In this document: piece by piece, positions 31,063-38,780 of the stretch
How positions within the stretch are numbered: the first letter of the stretch is position 1
Layout of the letters: every line of letters starts with the position of its first letter
From: Kitasatospora herbaricolor
Lineage (GTDB): Bacteria; Actinomycetota; Actinomycetes; Streptomycetales; Streptomycetaceae
Length of the DNA: 64,000 nt
Direction of reading: 5' to 3'
Assembly: GCF_030813695.1 (NCBI RefSeq)
Contig: NZ_JAUSVA010000002.1
Coordinates: forward strand, 6,324,001 to 6,388,000
Translations under genes and position numbers: made by a program
Notes under the pieces: generated by a model
What the model was told of the DNA's origin: nothing
Seen by the model: only the letters and a program-made list of their open reading frames with translations
Databases searched by the model: none

Positions 31063-31125
31063 GGCCCGCCGGGCGGGTGGCGGGTGGCGGGTGACCGGTT
31101 GCGGGTTGCGGGTTGCGGGGGAGGT

Positions 31126-31162
31126 CCCGTCCGCCCTCCTGGGAGAGCAGGGGGCGGACGGG
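31126..31162. terminator. Hairpin terminator between VOC and secreted-protein genes
   Basis: 11-bp perfect stem CCCGTCCGCCC (31126-31136) with its complement at 31152-31162, in the convergent gap. A short GGTTGCG/GGTGGCG tandem stretch (31074-31121) precedes it. Confidence 0.65.
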
Positions 31163-31210
31163 AGTCGGCGGTCGGCCCGGGCCGTCCACGGCGTGGGTCG
31201 CGTCAGGCCG

Positions 31211-31735
31211 TCACGTCGTGCAGTTCACGAAGGTGTCGCCGGTGTGGCTGAGGCCGTCCTCGGTGCCGGCCCCGCCCGCCCACTCGTAGTAGACGTAGGA
31301 GTAGAAGCCCAGCTTGATGGGGCCGCCGCAGTTGCTGTCGGCGCCGATCCGGTAGGTCAGGGTCGCGGTGCGGGACTCGCCGGGACGGATCAGGGCGGTG
31401 AAGCCCGGCGCCACACCGGGTGTGCAGGCGTTGCCCTGGTCGTCGGTGCAGTCCGTCCAGCTGTAGGTCAGCCCGGCGGAGACGGCCAGCATGGTCTCGT
31501 AGGTCTGCTGGAAGGACTGGAAGACGAACTGCACGTCGGTGGTCCGGTTGTTGGTGAAGGTCATGGTCACCGTGACGCTCTCGCCGGGGTGGGCGGAGGT
31601 CCGGTCGGCCGACATGGCGAAGTAGGACGGCACGGTCGAGGTGGCGGCCCGGGCCGGCTGGGAGAGGCCGACGAGGCCGATCAGCAGGAGGAAGAACGCG
31701 GTAAGCCTGAGACTCCGTAACTTTGTCCTTGGCAT
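31211..31735 (-). CDS. Secreted Ig-like domain protein of unknown function
   Basis: 174 residues from the ATG at 31735; the frame is open to 31771 without RBS there. Signal peptide with LRLTAFFLLLIGLVGLSQPARA then ATS. The mature part looks like one immunoglobulin-like beta sandwich: TSAHPGESVTVTMTFTNN, DVQFVFQSFQQTYETM, TALIRPGESRTATLTYRIG and FYSYVYYEWAGG. The pattern GESVTVTMTFTN...RPGESRTATL is typical of adhesion or DUF11-like domains. Four Cys residues (TDCTDD, NACTP, SNCGG, VNCTT) suggest two disulfides. Stand-alone gene; the role is unknown. Confidence 0.78.
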   Translation of the reverse strand: MPRTKLRSLRLTAFFLLLIGLVGLSQPARAATSTVPSYFAMSADRTSAHPGESVTVTMTFTNNRTTDVQFVFQSFQQTYETMLAVSAGLTYSWTDCTDDQGNACTPGVAPGFTALIRPGESRTATLTYRIGADSNCGGPIKLGFYSYVYYEWAGGAGTEDGLSHTGDTFVNCTT

Positions 31736-31742
31736 AGTCCGG

Positions 31743-31748
31743 AGCGTA
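31743..31748 (-). promoter_or_regulatory. Candidate -10 box (TACGCT) for a leaderless secreted-protein transcript
   Basis: On the minus strand TACGCT ends seven bases before the ATG at 31735. The same TACGCT-N7-ATG arrangement occurs at the PPOX gene (40306). It supports the downstream start choice. Confidence 0.5.
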
Positions 31749-31903
31749 GGCGCTCGACGCCTGTCCGTCACCGGCGCCGGCGGGGTCTGACCGGATATCG
31801 CCGCCGGGGCGGTCGGGCCCGGCCGGACAGCGGCGGCGCCGGGCCGGGCACCGCCGGAAAATCCCGTCGGCCGTTTGCGGGCATCGGGTTAACGTTCCGG
31901 ACC

Positions 31904-32914
31904 ATGGGATCACGAGCGAACTACGTGGTGGTGGAGGGCGGCGACTGGTCGCTCCACCGGTCGCACTGGGGCGCCGGCCGGGTGGCGACCGACCTGGCCC
32001 ACGGGCCGGCCGCGGCCGGCCGGTGCTTCCGGGCCAACAGCCGGGTCGACGACGCCCTGCGGACCGACCCGGACGGCTGGCTCGACGACGTGTGGTGCGA
32101 GGGCGCCGCCTTGGTCGACCACGACCGGAGGACGCTGCTCTGGTACTGCGACGAGACGTTCGGCTGGGCCCGGTACGCCGCGCAGGCCGCGGTGCTGGCC
32201 AGGACCTGGCCCGGCTGGGAGATCCGCTGGGCCTCCGACGGCCTCGGCGACCTGCACGACCACCTCGGCCTCGGCCGGGGCTTCGGCCGAGGCGCCGCGA
32301 AGCCCCCGGAGGCCCACGAGCCGCACTGGTGGCCGCCCGGCGAGGACGAGACCTGCACGCTGCTGACGGTCCGGCGCCCGGACGGCCGGGTGCGCGCCTG
32401 GGGCTCCTGGGCGGAGGTCGTGGAGCAGCTCGGCGGCGGCGAGGCCCTGCTCGGCCTGCTGCCCGACGACGCCCCCGCGCCGGTGCTCACCGCGATGCCG
32501 GACAGCGGCATCCACTTCGACCAGCTCACCCGCACGATCGGGGTGTGGACCACCGTCCCCGTCCTCGGCCTTCTTCCCTGGCCGCTGCCCGGCTGGGAGG
32601 GCTGGGAGTTGTGCCTCTGGGGCGACGACCACACCCGGCAGGCGGCGGCGTCCGACGGCGCGGTGCCGCTGCCGCGGACGGACCTCACCGTCGAACTCCG
32701 GCGGTGGCTCGAACGCGTCGGTGAACCGCCGGCCGACAGTCTGCCCCGCCTCCTGCAGGCCCTCACGCCCCCGCCGGGGTCGGACCTGACGGCGGTGGTC
32801 AACCCGTCGGCGGCCGTGCCGCACGCGGGGCCCGAGCCGACCGCCGCGGAGCGCCTCGCGCTACGGGCCGTGTTCGAGGCCGTCCTGGCGGAGCAGGCTG
32901 GCGCCGGCGGGTGA
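31904..32914 (+). CDS. Conserved-looking hypothetical protein, Trp-rich, soluble
   Basis: 336 residues without signal peptide or membrane helix. It is unusually rich in Trp, Asp and Gly: GGDWSLHRSHWGAG, LLWYCDETFGWARYA, RTWPGWEIRWASDGLGDLHDH and LPWPLPGWEGWELCLWGDDH. The middle has a short charged loop (PHWWPPGEDETCTLLTVRRPDG). The C-terminus from about 255 is helical. I do not recognise a family or catalytic motif. TAACGT eight bases before the ATG could be a -10 box. Convergent with the cupin/XRE regulator gene, 45 bases apart. Confidence 0.72.
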   Translation: MGSRANYVVVEGGDWSLHRSHWGAGRVATDLAHGPAAAGRCFRANSRVDDALRTDPDGWLDDVWCEGAALVDHDRRTLLWYCDETFGWARYAAQAAVLARTWPGWEIRWASDGLGDLHDHLGLGRGFGRGAAKPPEAHEPHWWPPGEDETCTLLTVRRPDGRVRAWGSWAEVVEQLGGGEALLGLLPDDAPAPVLTAMPDSGIHFDQLTRTIGVWTTVPVLGLLPWPLPGWEGWELCLWGDDHTRQAAASDGAVPLPRTDLTVELRRWLERVGEPPADSLPRLLQALTPPPGSDLTAVVNPSAAVPHAGPEPTAAERLALRAVFEAVLAEQAGAGG

Positions 32915-32959
32915 CCCGCGGGGGCCGGCCGGCGCGGTGCGTGGCGCTGCGGCCCGGGC

Positions 32960-33580
32960 TCAGGTGTGCTCCATGACGATGACCGCGGTGGTGTCCGGCA
33001 CGAGAGCGCGGAAGATGTGCGGGGTGTCTCCCGGGTAGGCGATGTAGTCGCCGGGAGCCAGCTCGACCGGGTCCTCGGCGGGGCCGACCAGGGCGCGTCC
33101 GGCGCTGAGCAGCAGGTGTTCGGTGGTGCCGGGGTTGTGCGGGTCCGAGGTGCGGGCCTCGCCGGGCTGGGCCTCGATCCGGTAGATGTCCCGGCGGGCG
33201 TTCGGCGGGCAGGACGCCAGCAGGGTGGCCGAATAGTCGGCGCGCTCCGAGTGGGTGACCGGGCCCTCGCCGGCGCGGATCACCTTGACGACGGGCCGGG
33301 GCGGGTCGACCAGCCGGCTGAACGGTACGTCCAGGGCGACGCCCAGCGCCCACAGGGTCTCCACGCTGGGGTTGCCGGTGCCCGATTCGAGCTGCGAGAG
33401 CGTGGACTTGGCGATCCCGGCGCGCTTGGCGAGCTCGGTCATGGACAGGCCGGTCCGCTCGCGCTCCCGGCGGATGGACACCGCGATCAGCTCGATCGGA
33501 TTGGGTCCGCCCGCTCGGCCGCTCCCGGTCACCGCGTCCTCCGTCGCGCCGTCGTCGGCCACGTCTGCCACGTCTGCCAC
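32960..33580 (-). CDS. XRE-family regulator with cupin domain
   Basis: 206 residues, GTG with RBS GGAG. Three GTG-GC-GAC repeats encode a VADVADVAD start. HTH at about 30-85: IRRERERTGLSMTELAKRAGIAKSTLSQLESGTGNPSVETLWALG. C-terminal cupin (about 110-205) with QPGEARTSDPHNPGTTEHLLLSAG and LAPGDYIAYPGDTPHIFRAL, the two conserved cupin motifs. Such regulators sense amino acids or related ligands. It is divergent from azlCD, and two GTTCG-N6-CGAAC palindromes lie between the genes, so it most likely controls that transporter and itself. Confidence 0.88.
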   Translation of the reverse strand: MADVADVADDGATEDAVTGSGRAGGPNPIELIAVSIRRERERTGLSMTELAKRAGIAKSTLSQLESGTGNPSVETLWALGVALDVPFSRLVDPPRPVVKVIRAGEGPVTHSERADYSATLLASCPPNARRDIYRIEAQPGEARTSDPHNPGTTEHLLLSAGRALVGPAEDPVELAPGDYIAYPGDTPHIFRALVPDTTAVIVMEHT

Positions 33581-33603
33581 GTGTTCGCTCCAGAAGTCTG
33601 CTC

Positions 33604-33669
33604 GTTCGACTTGACGAACGCCTCCATCGTCTCGTTCACTCTAATGGACAGGCGTTCGCCACGGCGAAC
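33604..33669. promoter_or_regulatory. Pair of GTTCG-N6-CGAAC operators between XRE regulator and azlC
   Basis: Site 1 at 33604-33619 and site 2 at 33654-33669 each have the arms GTTCG and CGAAC with a six-base spacer. Their starts are exactly 50 bases apart, about five helix turns. Another GTTCA half-site lies at 33634. Both sites fall within the 122-base divergent promoter region. Confidence 0.65.
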
Positions 33670-33702
33670 ATCAGGGAGTGCGGACCGGATGAGTGTGACC
33701 GG

Positions 33703-34551
33703 ATGAAGTTGGAACAGGACCTGCCGACCGCCGGGGAAGCCCCCGCCGGGACGGCCCCCGCCCGGAGGGCCACGGCGGCCGTCGTCCGCGACTCGCTCGG
33801 CATCGGGCTCACCGTCGGCGTCTCCGGGCTGGCCTTCGGCGTCGCCGGCAGTGCCGCCCACCTGAGCGTCTGGCAGACCTGCGCGCTCAGCCTGCTGGTC
33901 TTCACCGGCGCCTCGCAGTTCGCCCTGGTCAGCGCGCTGGCCGCCGGGGCCGCGCTGCCGGCCGCCGTGCTCGGCGCGCTCTTCCTCGGCGCCCGCAACG
34001 CCTTCTACGGGCTGCGCCTCGGGCCCCGGCTGGAACTCTCCCGGTTGACCAGGCCGTTCGCCGCGCACCTGACGATCGACGAGACCGCCGCCGTCGCCCT
34101 CACCCAGCCCGACCGCCGCAGCGCCCGGCTCGGCTTCGCCGTCACCGGGATCAGCCTGTTCGCCACCTGGAACCTCTGCACCCTGGCCGGCGCCCTCGGG
34201 GCCGACGCCCTCGGCGACCCGGCCGTCTACGGGCTCGACGCGGCCGGGCCGGCCGTCTTCCTGGCACTGCTCGCACCCCGGCTGCGGGAGGGGGCGACCG
34301 AGCTGAAGGTGGCCGCCGTCGGCGCCCTCCTGGCGCTGGCCGCCACCGTGGTCCTGCCCACCGGCGTGCCGGTCCTGCTCTCGATCGCCGCCGTGCCGAT
34401 CGTGCTGGCCGCCGCCCGCCGCCGCGACCGCGCCGCCGGCGACGGGCCGGGCGGCCCCGACGGCTCCGGCCCCGCCACCACCTCCGCCCCCGCCAGCACC
34501 CCCGGCCGCGCCGGCACCCGCGGCCGCGCCGGCAAGGAGGACCTCGGATGA
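33703..34551 (+). CDS. azlC: AzlC-family branched-chain amino acid export permease
   Basis: 282 residues with five to seven membrane helices. Typical AzlC motifs are FGVAGSAAHLSVWQTCALSL, LLVFTGASQFALVSALAAGAAL, ALFLGARNAFYGLRLGP and HLTIDETAAVALTQ. It is the large subunit of the AzlCD exporter for branched-chain amino acids or analogues. An Ala/Gly/Pro-rich cytoplasmic tail of about 40 residues is added at the C-terminus. The stop overlaps the azlD start by four bases (ATGA). Controlled most likely by the divergent XRE-cupin regulator. Confidence 0.88.
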   Translation: MKLEQDLPTAGEAPAGTAPARRATAAVVRDSLGIGLTVGVSGLAFGVAGSAAHLSVWQTCALSLLVFTGASQFALVSALAAGAALPAAVLGALFLGARNAFYGLRLGPRLELSRLTRPFAAHLTIDETAAVALTQPDRRSARLGFAVTGISLFATWNLCTLAGALGADALGDPAVYGLDAAGPAVFLALLAPRLREGATELKVAAVGALLALAATVVLPTGVPVLLSIAAVPIVLAAARRRDRAAGDGPGGPDGSGPATTSAPASTPGRAGTRGRAGKEDLG

Positions 34552-34856
34552 CCGTCTGGATCGCCGTCGGCGCGACCGCCCTCGGCTGCTACCTGCTCAA
34601 GCTGATCGGCCTCAGCATCCCGGCCGGACTGCTGGAGCGCCCGGCCGTGCGCCGCTCGGCCGCGCTCATCCCGGTCGCCCTGCTGGCCGCCCTCACCGCC
34701 CTGCAGACCTTCGGCAAGGACGACGGCCTCAGCCTGGACGCCCGCGCCCTGGGCCTGGCCGCCGCCGCGCTCGCCGCCTGGCGACGGGCGCCCTTCCTGC
34801 TGGTGGTCGGCATCGCGGTGCTGGTCACCGCACTGGCCCGGCTGATCGGCGGCTGA
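34548..34856 (+). CDS. azlD: AzlD-family small subunit of the amino acid exporter
   Basis: 102 residues, nearly all hydrophobic, about four helices: MTVWIAVGATALGCYLLKLIG, AALIPVALLAALTALQTFG, ALGLAAAALAAWRRAPFLLV and VVGIAVLVTALARLIGG. It fits the AzlD family in length and in the YLLKLIGLSIP start region. It forms the exporter with AzlC encoded directly upstream. The stop codon lies within an 11-bp tandem repeat that repeats the last codons of the gene. Confidence 0.87.
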   Translation: MTVWIAVGATALGCYLLKLIGLSIPAGLLERPAVRRSAALIPVALLAALTALQTFGKDDGLSLDARALGLAAAALAAWRRAPFLLVVGIAVLVTALARLIGG

Positions 34857-34880
34857 TCGGCGGCTGATCGGCGGCTGAGC
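34840..34880. repeat. 11-bp tandem repeats across the azlD stop codon
   Basis: GGCTGATCGGC repeats three times (34840-34850, 34851-34861, 34862-34872), followed by a partial copy. The period of 11 shifts the frame, so the TGA within each unit would stop translation in any register. Confidence 0.85.
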
Positions 34881-34912
34881 TGCCGGGGAGCGCCCGGGGC
34901 GGCCGCGGGCCG

Positions 34913-35290
34913 TCAGCCGGCGGCCCGGGAGGAAGCGGCGCCCGGCCGGTCGGCCAGCAGCAGCGCCAGATCCCCGGGGACGGTCATCGGGGTGAACAGT
35001 CCGGCCGCCGTACGACCGTTGTTCCCGACCGGCGCCCGGCCGGTCAGTGAACCCGGCGCCGCCACCAGCAACCTGACCACCTGGCCGACCGCCTCCCGGC
35101 GGTCCCGGTGGCGCAGCGCCAGGCGGAACATCGCCCAGTGCGCCCGGGTGTGCGGCCAGGCCCAGGGCTGGGAGAGGACGTGCGCCCGTTCCAGGGCGCT
35201 CCACATCCCGGCCGGGTCGGTGCTGGTACGGGCCCGGCGCAGTTCGCCCTCGAAGGCTTCGCGGACGCGGGACGGCATGGGGTGCGGCAT
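34913..35290 (-). CDS. DUF3703 domain-containing protein
   Basis: 125 residues, ATG with RBS AGGAGG. It has the DUF3703 pattern: FEGELRRARTSTDPAGMWSALERAHVLSQPWAWPHTRAHWAMFRLALRHRD in the first half (helix-loop-helix with WxxLERAHVLSQ), then GQVVRLLVAAPGSLTGRAPVGNNGRT, the conserved GNNG signature. No known biochemical role. The last about 25 residues are a loose Ala-rich tail. Convergent with azlD; its own promoter lies between it and the AraC gene ending at 35419. Confidence 0.85.
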   Translation of the reverse strand: MPHPMPSRVREAFEGELRRARTSTDPAGMWSALERAHVLSQPWAWPHTRAHWAMFRLALRHRDRREAVGQVVRLLVAAPGSLTGRAPVGNNGRTAAGLFTPMTVPGDLALLLADRPGAASSRAAG

Positions 35291-35418
35291 GGTTCCTCCT
35301 GACGGGCCGGTCCGTTCGGAGCCGGCGCGACCCCCAGCCTGCCGGGCGCCGGCCGGCCTGACTTGAACGAACCTGCTGCGATCCTGCCGGTGCGGCCAGG
35401 GGCATCGTCAGGCACGGC

Positions 35419-36192
35419 CTACGGCCACGTCGGTGAGGCCGACGACCCGGGTACCCAGCGCACCCGGTGGGCGAACTCCGAGGGCGGGATGCCGAAGGTC
35501 CGGCGGCAGGTCCGGGTGAGGTGCGCCGCGTCGGCGAAGCCCGCCTGGTGCGCCGCCGCCGTCAGCGACGCCCCGGCGGCGATCAGTTCGGTGGCCCGGC
35601 GCATCCGCAGCCAGCGCACGTACGGCCGTAGCGGCAGGCCCAGTTCGGCCCGGAACAGGTGGGCCAGCCGGCTCTCCGACAGGCCCACCGCGGCGGCCAG
35701 GGCGCCGATCCGCACCTTGCCGTCCGCGACCAGTTCCGGCAGCCGGGCGACCGCCCGCGCCACCGCGGGGTGACGGGCCCGCGCCGGGCCGCCACCGGCC
35801 GCCGCGTCCACCAACGCCCCGATCCGGGCGAGGAGTTCCTCGTGCCCACCACCGCTCACCGGTGGCAGCGCCCCGCCCGCGCGGGCCCAGGCGGCCGCGC
35901 ACCCGGGCGGCTGCGCGCGGCGGGCGAGTTCGCGGCCGGTCACGGAGTCCGGGTCGAGCTGTGCCAGCACGCCCTCGGCGGCGCCCCGCAGCACGGTGTG
36001 CTCGGTGTCCGCCGGGACGACCACGGCCCGGCAGACCACCCGCAGGCCGGCGGCGTCGGCGAGTTCCAGCGTGCCCCGGGCGGCCACCAGGACCTGGACC
36101 GAGTGGTGGGCGTGCATCGCGGCGGCGCCGATCCGGCCGCCGAACAGCAGCATCCCGGGCCGCACGGTGGCCGCGCCGGTCCATCGGTCCAC
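35419..36192 (-). CDS. AraC-family transcriptional regulator
   Basis: 257 residues, GTG with AGGGGG upstream. N-terminal cupin-like sensor (about 10-95) with MHAHHSVQVLVAARGTLELAD and the VVPADTEH motif, followed by a helical linker. C-terminal double HTH (about 155-245): IGALAAAVGLSESRLAHLFRAELG and LTAAAHQAGFADAAHLTRTCRRTFG. The ligand is unknown. It lies 37 bases downstream of the MFS transporter gene on the same strand and could be co-transcribed with it. Confidence 0.87.
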   Translation of the reverse strand: MDRWTGAATVRPGMLLFGGRIGAAAMHAHHSVQVLVAARGTLELADAAGLRVVCRAVVVPADTEHTVLRGAAEGVLAQLDPDSVTGRELARRAQPPGCAAAWARAGGALPPVSGGGHEELLARIGALVDAAAGGGPARARHPAVARAVARLPELVADGKVRIGALAAAVGLSESRLAHLFRAELGLPLRPYVRWLRMRRATELIAAGASLTAAAHQAGFADAAHLTRTCRRTFGIPPSEFAHRVRWVPGSSASPTWP

Positions 36193-36229
36193 GGCTGTCG
36201 CACCCCCTCGCCCTGCCGGTCCGGGGAGT

Positions 36230-37573
36230 CTACGTCCGCGGGGCGGGGCGGCGTCCGCCCGGCAGCCCCGGCCCGGCTCCGGCCGTCGGCCCGGCTCCGT
36301 TCACCGTCCCCGCACCGGTCACAGACCCGACTTCGGCCGCCGGCCCGAGGACGGACCCGCCCGCCGGACCGGGCGCCCGTACGGCGTCGGGCGGGCGGAG
36401 CTCCGCCGGCACCAGGGCGGCGGCCAGCAACGGGAGGGCGACCGTCAGGCCGTAAGCGAGGCCGAAGCCGCCCGCGCCGATCAACCGGGCGGCCAGCGGC
36501 GGCACGCAGGCCGCGACCGCGTTCTGGACGGTGGTGTGGATGCCCAGGGCACGGCCCGCCCAGCCGGCCCCCGCGTACTCGGCGACGGCGGTGAAGGAGA
36601 GACCGTTGGTGCTCACCGTCAGCACCCCGGTGGCCGCCAGCGCCACCGTCGCGACGGGCGAGCCGGTCAGCACGCAGACCGTCAGCGCCGCCAGCGCCCC
36701 GGCGGTCACCAGGGCGAGCACCCGCATCGGCCCGGTCCGGCTGCCCACCACGTCCGACCAGCGGCCCGAGGCCAACCGGGCGCCCGCGCCGCCGACCTGC
36801 ACACAGGCCAGCAGCGCACCGGCCGTGGAGGGCGCCCAGCCCCGCTCGTCCACCAGCAGCACCAGCGCGAAGGCGGCCACCACGAACTGCGGCACCACCA
36901 GCAACGTCGCCGCGCCGTGCAGCCGCCACAGCACCGGCGTCCGGTACGGCGACCCGGCCCGCCCCGGCACGTCCCGGGCAGGCCGGGCCGGATCGCGGAC
37001 GGCGACCACCACCAGCAGGGCCGCCGTCACGCTCATCGCGCCCAGCACGGCCAGCGCCGTCCCGCGTCCGTGCGCCGCCGTCCGGGGCAGCAGGACGGCG
37101 GCGACCGCCATCCCCAGGGGCAGCGAGGTCTGCCGCAGCCCCATCGCGACACCCCGCTCGCGGGCCGGGAACCAGCCGAGGATCAGCCGCCCGCTGGAGG
37201 CGTGCGCCGAGGCGCCGGCCGCGCCGGCCAGCACGAAGCAGGCGCCCAGCGCGGCCGTCCCGCGCACCGCCGGCGCGGCCAGCAGCACCAGACCGGCCAC
37301 GCCCAGCCCGCCCGCCAGCACCCAGCGCTCGCCCCAGCGGTCCGCCGCCGAACCCCAGGCGGCCAGCGTCAACACCAGCCCGGCCGTCGGGCAGGCCGCC
37401 AGCAGACCGGCCCGCCCCAGCGACAGACCCTCGTCACGCAGGGCCGGGATCAGGTAGGGCAGCCCGAACTGGAAGGCGCACCCGGCCGTCATCGCCAGCA
37501 TCCCGACGGCCAGCACCGCCCAGCGCCGCCGGTCCGGCGCCCGTCCGCCGTCCGCTGCCGCCGTGCCCCGCAT
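36230..37573 (-). CDS. MFS transporter (12-helix type)
   Basis: 447 residues from the ATG at 37573 with RBS GGAGGTGG; the frame is open to 37969 but that extension is not protein-like. It has about twelve hydrophobic helices, starting with RRRWAVLAVGMLAMTAGCAFQFG and LAACPTAGLVLTLAAW. The cytoplasmic loop GSAADRWGERWVLAGG after helix 2 is the MFS signature; ERGVAMGLRQTSLPLG and the second-half loop RWSDVVGSRTGPMRVL mirror it. The CynX/NimT-like or sugar-porter-like group is likely. Substrate unknown. The AraC gene follows on the same strand. Confidence 0.87.
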   Translation of the reverse strand: MRGTAAADGGRAPDRRRWAVLAVGMLAMTAGCAFQFGLPYLIPALRDEGLSLGRAGLLAACPTAGLVLTLAAWGSAADRWGERWVLAGGLGVAGLVLLAAPAVRGTAALGACFVLAGAAGASAHASSGRLILGWFPARERGVAMGLRQTSLPLGMAVAAVLLPRTAAHGRGTALAVLGAMSVTAALLVVVAVRDPARPARDVPGRAGSPYRTPVLWRLHGAATLLVVPQFVVAAFALVLLVDERGWAPSTAGALLACVQVGGAGARLASGRWSDVVGSRTGPMRVLALVTAGALAALTVCVLTGSPVATVALAATGVLTVSTNGLSFTAVAEYAGAGWAGRALGIHTTVQNAVAACVPPLAARLIGAGGFGLAYGLTVALPLLAAALVPAELRPPDAVRAPGPAGGSVLGPAAEVGSVTGAGTVNGAGPTAGAGPGLPGGRRPAPRT

Positions 37574-37685
37574 CCTCGCCACCTCCTGGTCGACCGCCGT
37601 GCCCGCCCGACACTCAACCCGAACCGGGCGGGCGGGGGCGGCGGCGTCCAGCAGGCAGACGGCCGGCGTGCCCGCCTGCCCGGGC

Positions 37686-38780
37686 CTACGGCAGGAAGGC
37701 CTCGTGCGGGGTGCCGGGCACGACCGTGCGGGCGGCCAGCCAGGCGGCAGCCATGGCGGTGTCGCCGGCCGCCACGACCCGGCCGGGCAGAGCGGCCAAG
37801 GCAGCGGTGAGCGCGTCCCGCACCGGGCCGGGGGAGGCGGCCACCGCGCCGGCCAGCACGATCGGCTCCGGCGGGGCACCGGCCGGCAGGGCGGATTCGA
37901 CCAGGGCGGCCAGATGCGCAGCCGCACGGGCGGCGATCCGGGCGGCGGCCCCGTCGCCAGCCGCCGCACCGGCGCTGACCAGCGGCGCCAGGGCGGCCGG
38001 TGCGGTGGCCGGCGCGTCGTAGACCGCGCGCAGCAGGCCCGCGACGGCGCCGGCCCGGGGGCGGGCGGGGACGCCCAGGGCGGCGAGCACGGCGGTGGTC
38101 AGGGCGTCCGGCGCGCCGGACGGCGACCCCAGCGTGTCGAGGGCGTGCCGGGCGGCCTCCCGGCCGAGCCAGAACCCGGAGCCCTCGTCGCCGAGCAGCC
38201 AGCCCTGGCCGCCCCGGACGCCGCTGACCCGGCGGCGCTGGAGCCGGCAGGCGACCGCGCCGGTGCCCGCGATCAGCACCACGCCGTCCGGCGCGGCGGT
38301 GCCGGCGGCGAAGGCCACCTCCGCGTCCGGCCGCAGGGACAGCCTCAGGTGGCCGGGAACGGCCGGCCCGGCGGCGGTCCGGCACTCCTCGGTGAAGGCC
38401 ACCGCGGCCGTGTCGGTGGCGAACCGCCGGTAGCCGGCCAGGCCGATCACGCAGGCGGCGAGCCGGTCCGGGTCGTGGTCGCCGAGCGCGGCCCCGATCA
38501 CCGTGCCGATCCGCTGCGCGGCCGCCGGGCCGCCCTGGGCCTGCGGGTTGCCGCCACCGCCGCGGGCCTCGCCGAGGCGTCGGCCCGTCAGGTCCGCGAG
38601 CACGGCCCGGACGGCGGTGCCGCCGGCGTCGACGCCCAGCACCAGGCGCTGCTCGGCGCCGGGCGACGGCCAGGCGCCCGCGTCCCGCGCCCCCGCACCG
38701 GTGCGGTCGGCGGAGCCGGTGCCCGGTCCGGTTCCAGGGGCGGGGCCCGGGCCGGTGGCCTGGTCCTCGGGCGCGCTCAT
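37686..38780 (-). CDS. BadF/BadG-type amino-sugar kinase, coupled to murQ
   Basis: 364 residues. An N-terminal disordered Gly/Thr-rich stretch of 50 residues precedes the ASKHA kinase core: phosphate-1 LVLGVDAGGTAVRAVLADLTG, phosphate-2 GVVLIAGTGAVACRL, and the adenosine region PIVLAGAVAAS. GGQGWLLGDEGSGFWLGREA is the hallmark of N-acetylglucosamine/N-acetylmuramic acid type kinases. The start overlaps the murQ stop by four bases, so the pair should phosphorylate and cleave recycled cell-wall MurNAc. This makes MurNAc/GlcNAc kinase the best guess. Confidence 0.85.
   Translation of the reverse strand: MSAPEDQATGPGPAPGTGPGTGSADRTGAGARDAGAWPSPGAEQRLVLGVDAGGTAVRAVLADLTGRRLGEARGGGGNPQAQGGPAAAQRIGTVIGAALGDHDPDRLAACVIGLAGYRRFATDTAAVAFTEECRTAAGPAVPGHLRLSLRPDAEVAFAAGTAAPDGVVLIAGTGAVACRLQRRRVSGVRGGQGWLLGDEGSGFWLGREAARHALDTLGSPSGAPDALTTAVLAALGVPARPRAGAVAGLLRAVYDAPATAPAALAPLVSAGAAAGDGAAARIAARAAAHLAALVESALPAGAPPEPIVLAGAVAASPGPVRDALTAALAALPGRVVAAGDTAMAAAWLAARTVVPGTPHEAFLP

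Noticed and set aside
34452..34545. Possible separate small gene in the Ala/Gly/Pro-rich end of azlC
   Set aside because: It is in frame with azlC and followed by the ATGA coupling to azlD, so it is a tail of AzlC.
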